Assembly (NCBI GenBank): GCA_964405435.1
Contig: CAYOOD010000034.1
Location: 1 to 64,000, forward strand
Source of the DNA: DVEG01 sp964405435
Lineage (GTDB): Bacteria > Cyanobacteriota > Cyanobacteriia > Cyanobacteriales > Oscillatoriaceae
DNA length: 64,000 nt
Direction of reading: 5' to 3'
The position numbers were made by a program, and so were the translations under genes. The notes below the pieces were generated by a model. It saw nothing but the letters and a program-made list of their open reading frames with translations. It was not told the DNA's origin and did not search any database. Below, one piece after another: positions 42,597 through 50,954 of the stretch; within the stretch, counting starts at the first letter, position 1; each line of letters starts with the position of its first letter.

Positions 42597-44384
42597 TTAT
42601 ATCCCGTGACTTTTGCCGATTACCCAGTGACGCCGGAAGTAACGCGAAAGATCGGATTCTTCTAGGGACAAATAGATCGGACGTCCGTGGGGACAGGTGC
42701 GGGGGTGCTTGGTGCGCTGCCACTGCTCTAATAAGGTTTGCATTTCCGGGAGGGTGAGGGGGGTGCCGTTGCGGATGGCGCTGCGGCAAGCAGTAGCAAC
42801 CTGGGCAGTTTGCAAATCGCCGCCGCAACTGAGTTCGACGAGGGCGGCGGCGCAGTCGGCACGTTCGGCGAGGAGGGCGGGGGCGCTGCGGGCGCAAGAG
42901 AGTTGTTCGCCGAAGGGATCGACTTCGATGCCGATGCGCTGTAGTTGCTCGATTTGGGCGGGGGTGAGGTTGCTGAGAATGACGGGGGGTTCGAGGGGCA
43001 CGAGCTGCCAGCGATCGCGCAATTGTTCGTACAAAACCCGCTCGTGGGCGATGTGCTGCTCTACCAGCCACATCCCGCCCGGGTGTTCCGCCACAATGTA
43101 GGTGTTGTTAACCTGCGCGATCGCTTTTAGGTGCAGGCGCTGCGCCGGTTCCCCTTCACCCTCGGCAGTTGCGCGCTCCGGGGCGACGCGGTAAGCTCCC
43201 TTTTCTTCCGAGGCTTTCAGCAATTTGCCGACTCGCTGCTGAGCCGCTGCCGGCACGGTTTCGGGGCTGAGGTTGAAAGCGATCGCGATCGCTTCTTTCA
43301 CCTTTTCCTGCCAGAAGTCGAGGTTTTGCAAGTAAATTTCAGCCTTTGACGGCTGGCGGTTCCAGTCGATTTGAGCCGGGGAAATCTTCAGGTGCAGGAA
43401 ACAAACCGGAGAGCGATCGCGCGGCAAGGTGCGTGCAAACGCGCTGAAAATCGCCTGCTCCATTTCCGGCGATCGCACCATTCGCCCGTTTACCGCCACT
43501 TTCACCCAATCGGGACGCCGCCTGTGACAGCGATCGGGCAATCCCAGCACTAATTCGATTTGGGGATTGGGCATTGGGGATTGGGGAGCCGGGATTTGGG
43601 GATTTGGGGAAAAAAGGATTGGCTCTCGGGCAGTGGTTTTATTCCCATGCCCGATGCCCGATTCCCCATGCCCTATGCCCGCCACATCCGACACTTCAAC
43701 TGTCAAATGCCGCAAGTCGCTGGCGCAAACTTCCCGCAATAGCTGCGCGAGTACCTGTTGCGGGGTTTGGCTGGGGCTGATGGCGAACCAGCGGCGATCG
43801 TTTTGCTCTACTTGCCAGGTAACGTGGGGGTGGCAGAGGGCGAGGTGCTGTATCGCCAACTGCACCGCCCGCAACTGTTGTGCTGCAGAGGGCAACCCGG
43901 CTCGGCGGGCTTGCCAATTGCCGAATAAATTCGATACTGTTACCGCAGTGCCGGGAGCGACTCCTGCCGGGAATGCCTGCAAGACTTCGCCTTGGTGGTT
44001 GTAAGTGACGCGCCAACCCTCCGCATCCCGAGGGAATGTCGGACGGCTGGTTATTTCCAGGGTTGCCAGAGCCGCCAGACTGTGCAGCGCTTCCCCGCGA
44101 AATCCCAGGCTGGTAATCTTCCAGAGATCGTCGCTGTTGCGGATTTTGCTCGTGCTGTGGGCAATGGCTGCCTGCTGCAAGTCGTCGAGATTCATGCCGC
44201 AGCCATTATCGGCAACCCGAACCCGCCAATTTTCTGGCCACAGGCTGATGCAGATGCGCGTCGCACCGGCATCGAGGGCGTTTTCCGCCAGTTCTCTCAC
44301 CACCGCTGCCATTGAGTCAATGACTTCGCCGGCAGCGATGAGATGCACCACTTCTGCAGGTAGGGGTTGGATGGTAGATGCCAT
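42597..44384 (-). CDS. mutL: DNA mismatch repair protein MutL
   Basis: 595 residues. The GHKL ATPase is clear: ELAENALDAGATRI (motif I), VADNGCGM (motif II), SLGFRGEALHSLA (motif III) and APGTAVTVSNLFGN (motif IV). The C-terminal domain keeps MutL endonuclease-type motifs: VEQHIAHERVLYE, ACRSAIRNG and CPHGRPIYLSL. It links MutS mismatch recognition to strand removal. Residues about 235-275 (GIGHGESGIGHGNKTTAREP and onward) are not MutL sequence but translated intergenic repeat DNA inserted in frame within the second domain. Whether function survives is unknown. Divergent from the sugar locus. Confidence 0.93.
   Translation of the reverse strand: MASTIQPLPAEVVHLIAAGEVIDSMAAVVRELAENALDAGATRICISLWPENWRVRVADNGCGMNLDDLQQAAIAHSTSKIRNSDDLWKITSLGFRGEALHSLAALATLEITSRPTFPRDAEGWRVTYNHQGEVLQAFPAGVAPGTAVTVSNLFGNWQARRAGLPSAAQQLRAVQLAIQHLALCHPHVTWQVEQNDRRWFAISPSQTPQQVLAQLLREVCASDLRHLTVEVSDVAGIGHGESGIGHGNKTTAREPILFSPNPQIPAPQSPMPNPQIELVLGLPDRCHRRRPDWVKVAVNGRMVRSPEMEQAIFSAFARTLPRDRSPVCFLHLKISPAQIDWNRQPSKAEIYLQNLDFWQEKVKEAIAIAFNLSPETVPAAAQQRVGKLLKASEEKGAYRVAPERATAEGEGEPAQRLHLKAIAQVNNTYIVAEHPGGMWLVEQHIAHERVLYEQLRDRWQLVPLEPPVILSNLTPAQIEQLQRIGIEVDPFGEQLSCARSAPALLAERADCAAALVELSCGGDLQTAQVATACRSAIRNGTPLTLPEMQTLLEQWQRTKHPRTCPHGRPIYLSLEESDLSRYFRRHWVIGKSHGI
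43561..43682. repeat. intergenic-type repeat arrays inside mutL
   Basis: GGGGATTGGGCATTGGGGAT and GGATTTGGGGATTTGGGG on the left face CCCATGCCCGATGCCCGATT and CATGCCCTATGCCC on the right. This is the same paired GGGCAT/ATGCCC arrangement as between genes elsewhere in the window. The length keeps the mutL frame open. Confidence 0.85.
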
Positions 44385-44777
44385 AATTTCCCGTGCGGGC
44401 TTTTCAGGTAGGGGCGGGCTGATTCAGATCGGTTTCTGCGCGAGAAATCTCTCTGGCTTGCTCTATCCCCACTACCGGACATGCGATCGCCCTTAGAATT
44501 ATTTTTTTCCGAGGTTTTATCGTTCTTCTTATCAGTCTACCACATTCACAGTTTCTTCACAAAAAATTTATTAAAGCTACATAATTTTTTTAGAGAAATG
44601 GGATTAAACTAGACTGAGCAGGGCGGGCTCCGCGAGAGCCTCTCAATGCCTGTAGGGTCGAAGCTTTCGCGCAGAGAATCGGTCAGTTTGTCCGAGATAT
44701 GGATGCGCGAATGCTTTTATCCCCTACTCCCAGAACATCGTTTTGATTTATGGCAAACCGATCCCACTCAATCATAT
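44385..44777. other. divergent mutL-cupin intergenic region
   Basis: 393 bases with an AT-rich stretch (44540-44620, TTTATTAAAGCTACATAATT) that probably holds the promoter of the sugar locus, and a GGCTC-CGCGA-GAGCC hairpin near 44627. An upstream in-frame extension of the cupin gene (from 44646) is open but unlike the family. Confidence 0.5.
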
Positions 44778-45236
44778 ATGTCAGTAGAACTCGATGTCAA
44801 CCCGATTCGGGAAATTACCGACAGAAATAACCAGCTTTTGGCCATCATTCTGTCTGGCAAGTTTGACAAGCCCGGAATTCACTTTTTTACCTCCAACACC
44901 CTTTCTCAGCAATTAGGGTACATGCGGCATCCAGTTGGAAAGGCGATCGCTCCCCACGTTCACAATATCGTTCACCGGGAAGTTTACTACACCCAGGAAG
45001 TTTTGTTTATTAAAAAGGGGAAGCTGCGCGTAGATTTTTACTGCGAGCAGCAGCACTATCTGGAAAGTAGAATTTTAGAAGCCGGTGATGTTATACTCTT
45101 GATAAAAGGGGGGCACGGTTTTGAGGTTTTGGAAGAAGTGGAAATGGTGGAGGTCAAACAAGGGCCATATATGGGCGATCGCGACAAAACCCGTTTCGAT
45201 GCGATCGCTCCAGAACAAGTAAAAATCGTCGAATAA
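44778..45236 (+). CDS. cupin-domain protein of a sugar-biosynthesis locus
   Basis: 152 residues from the ATG at 44778; the frame is open from 44646 but the extra segment lacks family character. The double-stranded beta-helix is seen in GKAIAPHVHNIVHREVYYTQEVLFIKKGKLRVDFY (His pair H-V-H plus Glu, the cupin metal set) and in ILEAGDVILLIKGGHGFEVLEEVEMVEVKQGPY. Such cupins often accompany DegT aminotransferases in surface-polysaccharide loci and may act on a nucleotide sugar. The aminotransferase ATG lies five bases after the stop, so they are certainly co-transcribed. Exact chemistry unknown. Confidence 0.8.
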   Translation: MSVELDVNPIREITDRNNQLLAIILSGKFDKPGIHFFTSNTLSQQLGYMRHPVGKAIAPHVHNIVHREVYYTQEVLFIKKGKLRVDFYCEQQHYLESRILEAGDVILLIKGGHGFEVLEEVEMVEVKQGPYMGDRDKTRFDAIAPEQVKIVE

Positions 45237-45241
45237 AGCGT

Positions 45242-46360
45242 ATGCTAGAGCCAATACCAGTCAACCAACCCCTCTTAGACGGGAACGAAAAAAAATACCT
45301 CAACGAGTGCATCGATACCGGCTGGATTTCTTCCGAAGGGCCATTTATACAGCAATTTGAAGAAGAATTTGCGGCGCGAGTCGGGAGAAAATACGGGATA
45401 GCTGTTTGCAATGGTTCCGCCGCCCTAGAAGTCGCCGTTGCCGCCCTAGAAATTGGCGCGGGAGATGAGGTAATTTTGCCGACTTTTACGATTATCTCAT
45501 GCGCGGCTGCGATCGCGCGTTCCGGTGCCGTTCCCGTACTCATTGACTGCGATTTGTTCACCTGGAATATGCAGGTAGAGCAACTCGAAGCGAAAATTAC
45601 ACCCCGCACCAAAGCGATTATGGTGGTTCACATCTACGGGTTGCCCGTCGATATGGAACCCGTGTTAGAATTGGCAAAAAAATACAACTTAGCTATCATA
45701 GAAGATGCCGCCGAAATGCACGGGCAAACCTATCGGGGGAAACCCTGCGGCAGTTTTGGCGAAATCAGCACTTTTAGCTTTTATCCCAACAAGCACCTTA
45801 CCACTGGGGAAGGAGGAATGCTCGTCACAGATAGCCGCGCAATTGCCGAGCGCTGCCGTTCCTTGCGAAACTTGTGCTTTCAACCGCAAAAGCGCTTCGT
45901 ACACGAAGAATTAGGCTGGAATTTCCGCATGACGAATTTGCAAGCCGCCTTGGGAAAAGCGCAATTAGAGCGATTAGATGAGTTCTGCGATCGCAAGCGC
46001 AAAATGGGGCGGCGCTACACCGAAATTCTCGCAGATATACCCGGCTTGCAGCTCCCGGTTGAAAAAACCGATTATGCAGAAAATATTTATTGGGTGTATG
46101 GTATAATCTTAAAAGATGAAATTCCCTTCGATGCAGCCGAAGCAATGAATCGGCTGAGCCAGCACAAAATCGGCACGAGGCCCTTTTTTTGGCCAATGCA
46201 CGAACAGCCAGTTTTTCAGAAAATGGGATTATTTCGAGGAGAATCGCATCCCATTTCCGAGCGAATAGCGCGGCGGGGTTTTTACATTCCCAGCGGGCTT
46301 GGTTTGACGCAGGAACAGATAGAGCGCGTTGCCGAGGTACTCAAAGAAGTAATGAGGTAA
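45242..46360 (+). CDS. DegT/DnrJ/EryC1/StrS-family PLP aminotransferase
   Basis: 372 residues. Typical features: NEKKYLNECIDTGWISSEGPFIQQFE, the substrate loop CNGSAALEVAVAAL, DEVILPTFTIISCAAAI, EDAAEMHGQTYRGKPCGSFGEISTFSFYPNKHLTTGEGG in two consecutive stretches with the PLP-binding Lys184 in PNKHL, and NFRMTNLQAALGKAQLERL. The family transfers an amino group to a keto-sugar nucleotide (for example forming perosamine or related amino sugars); here the surroundings suggest a glycan precursor. It is tightly spaced with the cupin gene. A palindrome (46420-46439) separates it from the GT2 gene. Confidence 0.93.
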   Translation: MLEPIPVNQPLLDGNEKKYLNECIDTGWISSEGPFIQQFEEEFAARVGRKYGIAVCNGSAALEVAVAALEIGAGDEVILPTFTIISCAAAIARSGAVPVLIDCDLFTWNMQVEQLEAKITPRTKAIMVVHIYGLPVDMEPVLELAKKYNLAIIEDAAEMHGQTYRGKPCGSFGEISTFSFYPNKHLTTGEGGMLVTDSRAIAERCRSLRNLCFQPQKRFVHEELGWNFRMTNLQAALGKAQLERLDEFCDRKRKMGRRYTEILADIPGLQLPVEKTDYAENIYWVYGIILKDEIPFDAAEAMNRLSQHKIGTRPFFWPMHEQPVFQKMGLFRGESHPISERIARRGFYIPSGLGLTQEQIERVAEVLKEVMR

Positions 46361-46419
46361 AATATGAGTTCTAAAACTAGACTAAAAACAGGCGGCGCAG
46401 GCAGCCTTCGTTCGTATAG

Positions 46420-46439
46420 CCCCACCCTTAAGGGTGGGG
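46420..46439. repeat. 20-bp perfect palindrome CCCCACCCTT/AAGGGTGGGG
   Basis: A perfect palindrome 13 bases before the GT2 start. It may be an mRNA hairpin within the operon; a related CCCCACCCT...AGGGTG sequence occurs near 16067. Confidence 0.75.
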
Positions 46440-46451
46440 GATAAAATAGTT

Positions 46452-47462
46452 ATGATTTCAATTATTATCCCAACCCTGAATCGAGAGAAGTCTCTAACGC
46501 TCGCGCTAGAGTCTCTTGCCGCGCAAAATTTTCCCGCTGACAAGTTTGAAATTTTAATTCTCGACAACGGCTCAACCGATGGCACAAAATCCGTATCGGA
46601 AGCGTTTATCTCCCGATACTCCACGCATCAAATTCGCTATATTTTAGAACCCGAACCGGGTTTGCTGTCAGGGCGTCATCGGGGTGCAAGAGAAGCGCGG
46701 GAAGAGATTTTAACCTTCGTTGACGACGATATCGAAGCCGATGTCAACTGGCTGCAAGCGATCGCAGATAGTTTTGCCGATACTGGCGTGCAACTCGTCG
46801 GAGGGCGCAACTTGCCGAAATATGAAATCGAACCGCCCGAATGGATAGAGTGGTTTTGGTACGAACACCCGTGCGGGCGATTTTGCGGATACTTGAGCCT
46901 TTTAGACTTTGGCAGCGACGTGCGAGAAATCAGCGCCAATTACGTCTGGGGATTAAACTTTTCCATTCGCAAAAGAGCCCTATTTGAGTTAGGAGGATTT
47001 CGCCCCGATTGCCTTCCGGCTCGCTTGCAGCACTTTCAAGGAGATGGAGAAACCGGGCTGACAATGCAAGCGAATCAATTAGGCTATCGCGCCATTTACC
47101 AGCCGGGGGCTTTAGTTTTTCATCACATTTCTAAAGAAAGGCTGACGCCGGAATATTTTGAAAAGCGATTTTTTTATCAAGGGATTTGCGATTCTTACGC
47201 GCAGATTCGAGAAAGTCAGGGCAAATTGAAGGAAACAAGCCCGCAGGAGCGCGTCAAGGCAGCACTGCTGTCGCTGAAAGAGCCCTTATTAATTGCCAGC
47301 GGCAGAGTCAAGTTATCAGAAAAACAGAAATTGCACCGACGGTTCGACAAAGCGTATCGAAAAGGGTATGAATTTCACAAAACCGCCGTTCGCAACAACC
47401 CAAAGCTGCTAGACTGGGTATTGAAGAAAGATTACTGGGACTACACTTTGCCCCAGTTCTAA
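46452..47462 (+). CDS. family 2 glycosyltransferase
   Basis: 336 residues. GT-A fold: MISIIIPTLNREKSLTLALE at the N-terminus, LILDNGSTDGT (nucleotide pocket), ILTFVDDDIEADVNWL with the metal-binding DDD, and GGFRPDCLPARLQHFQGDGETGL with the ED/DGE-type acceptor motif. A C-terminal basic helical region follows. It would transfer a sugar from a nucleotide donor to a growing glycan in the cytoplasm. The ATG at 46452 is chosen because the preceding frame is part of the palindrome. It lies upstream of the methyltransferase gene by 15 bases. Confidence 0.93.
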   Translation: MISIIIPTLNREKSLTLALESLAAQNFPADKFEILILDNGSTDGTKSVSEAFISRYSTHQIRYILEPEPGLLSGRHRGAREAREEILTFVDDDIEADVNWLQAIADSFADTGVQLVGGRNLPKYEIEPPEWIEWFWYEHPCGRFCGYLSLLDFGSDVREISANYVWGLNFSIRKRALFELGGFRPDCLPARLQHFQGDGETGLTMQANQLGYRAIYQPGALVFHHISKERLTPEYFEKRFFYQGICDSYAQIRESQGKLKETSPQERVKAALLSLKEPLLIASGRVKLSEKQKLHRRFDKAYRKGYEFHKTAVRNNPKLLDWVLKKDYWDYTLPQF

Positions 47463-47477
47463 AAAAGGAGCGCGATC

Positions 47478-48248
47478 GTGAGTGTTTTTGGCAGTTATGC
47501 CCGCTATTATGACCTATTATACAAAGATAAAGACTACGCCGCCGAAGCTCAATATGTGCGCCAACTGCTGCACAAATACGCGCCGCAAGCGCAATCGATT
47601 TTAGAGCTGGGATGCGGCACGGGAATGCACGCCGCCCTGCTGGCAGAGATGGGATACGAGATTTGCGGCGTCGATTTGAGCGGTGAAATGCTGGAACGAG
47701 CAAAAAAGCGATCGCGGGAATTGCCACCCCAGCACGCCGAAAAACTGCAATTTTTCCAAGGCGATATCCGCCACATCCGGTTAAACAGACAATTTGATGC
47801 CGTCATCTCCCTATTTCACGTCATCAGCTACCAGACGGCGAATGCAGACTTGCAAGCCGCCTTTGCAACGGCTAAAACCCATCTCAAACCGGGGGGCGCG
47901 TTTATTTTCGATTGCTGGTACGGAGCAGCGGTACTGAGCGATCGCCCTGCCGTCCGCGTCAAGCGTTTTGAAGACGCCGAAATCGCCGTTACCCGGATTG
48001 CCGAGCCTGTCATCCATGCCAATGATAACACAGTCGATGTCAACTATCAAATTTTCGTCAAGAATAAACAAACTGGTGCGGTTGACGAACTGCGCGAACT
48101 TCACAAAATGCGCTATCTCTTCAAGCCAGAAGTCGAGTGGCTGGCGGCAGCAAGCGGGTTTCAATTCATTACCTGTCGGGAATGGATGAGCGATCGCGCC
48201 CCTGATTTTAATAGCTGGGGAGTTTATTTCGTTTGTCGGGCTTTATAG
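47478..48248 (+). CDS. class I SAM-dependent methyltransferase
   Basis: 256 residues. The Rossmann motif ILELGCGTGMHAALLAEMGY (about residues 40-59) binds SAM; GVDLSGEMLERAKKR and FQGDIRHIRLNRQFDAVISLFHVISY complete the pattern, with LKPGGAFIFDCWYG later. N-terminal YYDLLYKDKDYAAEA is typical for glycan- or small-molecule methylases. The GTG start follows AAAAAAGGAGCGCG. In the operon it could methylate a sugar of the same glycan. The next gene starts 15 bases downstream. Confidence 0.92.
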   Translation: MSVFGSYARYYDLLYKDKDYAAEAQYVRQLLHKYAPQAQSILELGCGTGMHAALLAEMGYEICGVDLSGEMLERAKKRSRELPPQHAEKLQFFQGDIRHIRLNRQFDAVISLFHVISYQTANADLQAAFATAKTHLKPGGAFIFDCWYGAAVLSDRPAVRVKRFEDAEIAVTRIAEPVIHANDNTVDVNYQIFVKNKQTGAVDELRELHKMRYLFKPEVEWLAAASGFQFITCREWMSDRAPDFNSWGVYFVCRAL

Positions 48249-48263
48249 AGGAGAGGTGGCAGA

Positions 48264-49457
48264 ATGAATCGCGGATGTTCTATTTTCTTCTACGAAGGCT
48301 ATGTCGGGATTTCGCCCACGATAGTCAATGCCTCAAAGGTACTGAGCGAGAACGGCTATGCCGTCACCATCTACGGCACGAAGAATGACTATCCACCGCC
48401 GGGAGATTTGGGCGATCGCGTGCAAATCCTTTACTTCCGCAAAGCCGCTCGCATCCTCGCCGCCCTCAAGAAAAAATGGCCGGAAATCGTCCCGGTTTTA
48501 GAATTATTCATTTACGCGACACAGTGCTGCCTGCACCTGTTGCGCGATCGCAAAAAAACCGAGACGCAAATCAACCTAGCGGTAGACATTTACGGAGCCA
48601 TTGCCGCCTTAATCGCCTTTTATCTATTCAAGCAAAACTATTTATTTTTGTCCTTGGAACTGCACGAACCCGAATATATTTTTCAGGGAGTCTCCAGAAG
48701 CCTTGCCAGCTTGGCAAAATTAGCCTGTCAAAAATCACAAGGCTTGATTATTCAAGATGAAGACAGATTTAAAACCTTTTGCCAATACTACGGCTGCCAG
48801 CCTGAAAGAGTCTTCTATTTACCTAATTCCACCTTCGCCGCGCCAGAGTCTGATATCCATCAGGGAAATTACTTCCGCGAGAAGTTTAAGCTGAGTGAAG
48901 AAGAATTTCCCTATATTCTCTTGCAAGCGGGGATGATATGCGATGCCGTCTATTCCTCCGCGCTGGCAAAAGCATTCACCGAGATAGAAAATTGCGCCCT
49001 AATTTTTCACGATCGCCAGATCAGAAGGGAAACCGATCCCGATATTCAAGCGCTCCGGCAAATCAACTCAAAAAATTTATTTCTTTCCTTAGAACCCTTA
49101 CCCTATGACGAAGTAGATAGAATTTACACCGCCCCCGCGATCGGGTTAGCCTTTTATGCCGACATCGGCAATAATTTCTCTCAAATTTCTATGGCATCGG
49201 GAAAATTGCCCCAGTATTTAAAGTGGGGCAAACCGATTTTAGTCAATGACTTGCCCTCCCTCTCTCAATTAGTCGAGAAATATCAGTGCGGGATTGTCAT
49301 CAAAAATCCGTCCGACGGACGAGAAATCAAAGCAGCAGTCGATCGCATTGTGAGCGGCTACGCGAATTATAGCAGAAACGCGAAAGCTTGTTTCGCCGCC
49401 GAGTTTGATTTTTCTAAAAAAATGCAGCCGATTTTAGAGTTTATGAAGGGTGCGTGA
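48264..49457 (+). CDS. glycosyltransferase, GT-B fold
   Basis: 397 residues. The N-terminal Rossmann-like part (SIFFYEGYVGISPTIVNASKVLSENGYAVTIYG) and the C-terminal part (GIGLAFYADIGNNFSQISMASGKLPQYLKWGKPILVNDLPSLSQLVEKYQCGIVI, seen in separate blocks) fit GT-B transferases of the GT4 type, with the donor-binding region near the latter. SLELHEPEYIFQ and QGLIIQDEDRFKTF replace the usual GT4 linker motifs. It is the last gene of the sugar locus and overlaps nothing downstream. Donor and acceptor are unknown. Confidence 0.85.
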   Translation: MNRGCSIFFYEGYVGISPTIVNASKVLSENGYAVTIYGTKNDYPPPGDLGDRVQILYFRKAARILAALKKKWPEIVPVLELFIYATQCCLHLLRDRKKTETQINLAVDIYGAIAALIAFYLFKQNYLFLSLELHEPEYIFQGVSRSLASLAKLACQKSQGLIIQDEDRFKTFCQYYGCQPERVFYLPNSTFAAPESDIHQGNYFREKFKLSEEEFPYILLQAGMICDAVYSSALAKAFTEIENCALIFHDRQIRRETDPDIQALRQINSKNLFLSLEPLPYDEVDRIYTAPAIGLAFYADIGNNFSQISMASGKLPQYLKWGKPILVNDLPSLSQLVEKYQCGIVIKNPSDGREIKAAVDRIVSGYANYSRNAKACFAAEFDFSKKMQPILEFMKGA

Positions 49458-49557
49458 GGAGCGATTCTGGATGCTGAGAGGCAATTTTTCATCAAGACTA
49501 TCTTGCCTCGCCTTTTCCAGAATGGTAAAATTGTAATTGTTCAAAAAAATGCGGTAA

Positions 49558-49899
49558 ATGCCGATTCCGTCAGAAATCAGGGAACTTGCAGACAGACTGA
49601 ACCAGGAACTAGAACAGACTGAACGAGATACAACAGAGGGGCTGAATCTAGTCAGACAAAGATTGTCTATTTTTCCAGACAATGATATACTAATTCAGTT
49701 CTTTGGCTCTCTCAGCAATATTTTGTTTGCCGTAGAAATTTACAGAGGACGAATTCAGAGGATTGTAGAGCGCCTCTCGCCTGCAGATGTGCCGCCAGAG
49801 GTCATTCGCGAGGCTGGAGAAGATTTGGGACTAATACTGGGTCGAGTGTTGGAAGTTAAAATAAATGCAAATAGGCTAAAAAGTCGTTTGGAGCAATGA
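49558..49899 (+). CDS. small coupled hypothetical protein A
   Basis: 113 residues, helical and amphipathic, with no membrane segment: IPSEIRELADRLNQELEQTERDTTEGLNLVRQRL, then IQFFGSLSNILFAVEIYRGRIQRIVERL, then PADVPPEVIREAGEDLGLILGRVLEVKINANRL. It reads like a coiled-coil bundle. I recall similar short proteins in other cyanobacteria but no function. The start has no obvious Shine-Dalgarno. Its TGA overlaps the ATG of the next small gene (ATGA), implying translational coupling. Confidence 0.7.
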   Translation: MPIPSEIRELADRLNQELEQTERDTTEGLNLVRQRLSIFPDNDILIQFFGSLSNILFAVEIYRGRIQRIVERLSPADVPPEVIREAGEDLGLILGRVLEVKINANRLKSRLEQ

Positions 49900-50096
49900 T
49901 GATGACAGAACCATCCATGAGCGAACAGGAACTGGCAGAACTGGCAGAACTGCTAGAACTAGCTAAACTGACTGAACAGAAAGCACGCGATCTGTGCGAT
50001 CTGACAATGGCGATCGACCAGAAATATGAAAAGCGTCTGGCACAGATAAGACTTGATAGAAAGCTGCAAGCAGGAGGTTTTAAAGAAAGGTTATAA
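49896..50096 (+). CDS. small coupled hypothetical protein B
   Basis: 66 residues beginning with three consecutive ATG codons (MMMTEP). It is rich in Glu and Leu (ELAELAELLELAKLTEQKARDLCDL), a helical coiled-coil-like peptide, ending in a basic segment (KRLAQIRLDRKLQAGGFKERL). It starts inside the stop of protein A, so the two are made together and may form a complex. A toxin-antitoxin or chaperone-pair role is possible but nothing in the sequence proves it. Confidence 0.7.
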   Translation: MMMTEPSMSEQELAELAELLELAKLTEQKARDLCDLTMAIDQKYEKRLAQIRLDRKLQAGGFKERL

Positions 50097-50430
50097 GGAG
50101 CGATCGCCTGTTTTTCACCCCGCGCGCCGCACATCCGAGAAACGCGCCTTCCTTACTGGGCTGGGTAGAGCGCTTAGCTCTGCCCCACAAAGCTGTACCC
50201 CTTTCCCCCCCTGCCCCTAATCCTCTTGCTCCCGGCAGCGCTCCAACCCACCCGCCACAACAATCTTGACCAAACACTGCTCCGACTCCCCGCCGGGGAT
50301 ACTCCCTTTGGCTAGCCTTGTGTAAAGGCAAACTCCATAAATGGATACACTTGTAAAGCTTTTCTCGAAAAACTTTGCAAAACTTAAAATATCTTGTTAC
50401 AGTGCAGCTATCCGCTGATGTAAAGGATTA
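50097..50430. other. intergenic region, one hairpin
   Basis: 334 bases. A GGGTAGAGC-GCTTA-GCTCTGCCC hairpin lies at 50163-50185 (9 bp with one G-U). Otherwise nothing was recognised. Confidence 0.5.
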
Positions 50431-50820
50431 GTGCTGCTTATGAATAACTTCTTGCGCATCATCCCGACGCCGCCGCCGCTGCAAGCCAAGTCGCGGGTTT
50501 ACGATCTCAAGGCGCGCCTCGACTGGGGCGATCCCGCGCTCACTATCATCGACGCGCGCGATCGCGAACTCTTCCATACCAGCCGGATTACCGGTGCCAT
50601 CTCCATACCGCTCGATGAACTGCCGGCAAGCGCCCTCACCAGTCTCGAACTCGAGCGCCATATCTACGTCTACGGCGAAACCGACGACGAAACTGCATTA
50701 GCGGCAGCGAAATTGCGATCGGCTGGCTATCAAAACGTCTCGGAACTCAGAGGCGGTATGGCAGCGTGGAAAGCCGTTGATTTCCCGATTGAGTCAATTC
50801 TTCAGGGTGCTAAAAATTGA
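50431..50820 (+). CDS. rhodanese-like domain protein
   Basis: 129 residues, a single rhodanese domain: YDLKARLDWGDPALTIIDARDRELFHTSRITGAISIPLDEL, then IYVYGETDDETALAAAKLRSAGYQNVSELRGGMAAWKAVDFPIE. The active-site loop, normally C-x4-R, reads YGETDDE here: the catalytic Cys is absent, so sulfurtransfer is unlikely and a binding role is more plausible. No signal peptide is present. The ATG at 50431 has no strong ribosome binding site; it starts MNNFLRIIPTPPPLQA, or MLLMNNF including two upstream codons. Confidence 0.88.
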   Translation: MLLMNNFLRIIPTPPPLQAKSRVYDLKARLDWGDPALTIIDARDRELFHTSRITGAISIPLDELPASALTSLELERHIYVYGETDDETALAAAKLRSAGYQNVSELRGGMAAWKAVDFPIESILQGAKN

Positions 50821-50954
50821 ATGGGAATTGGGCATTGGGAATGGGGTTGAGAGTGTGGAGTGTGGAGTGTGGAGTGTGGAGTTAAATTCGTCTTGCACTC
50901 AACCTTCCTCACTCAGCACTCAGCACTCAGCACTTTTTACTCCCCAATCCTCAA

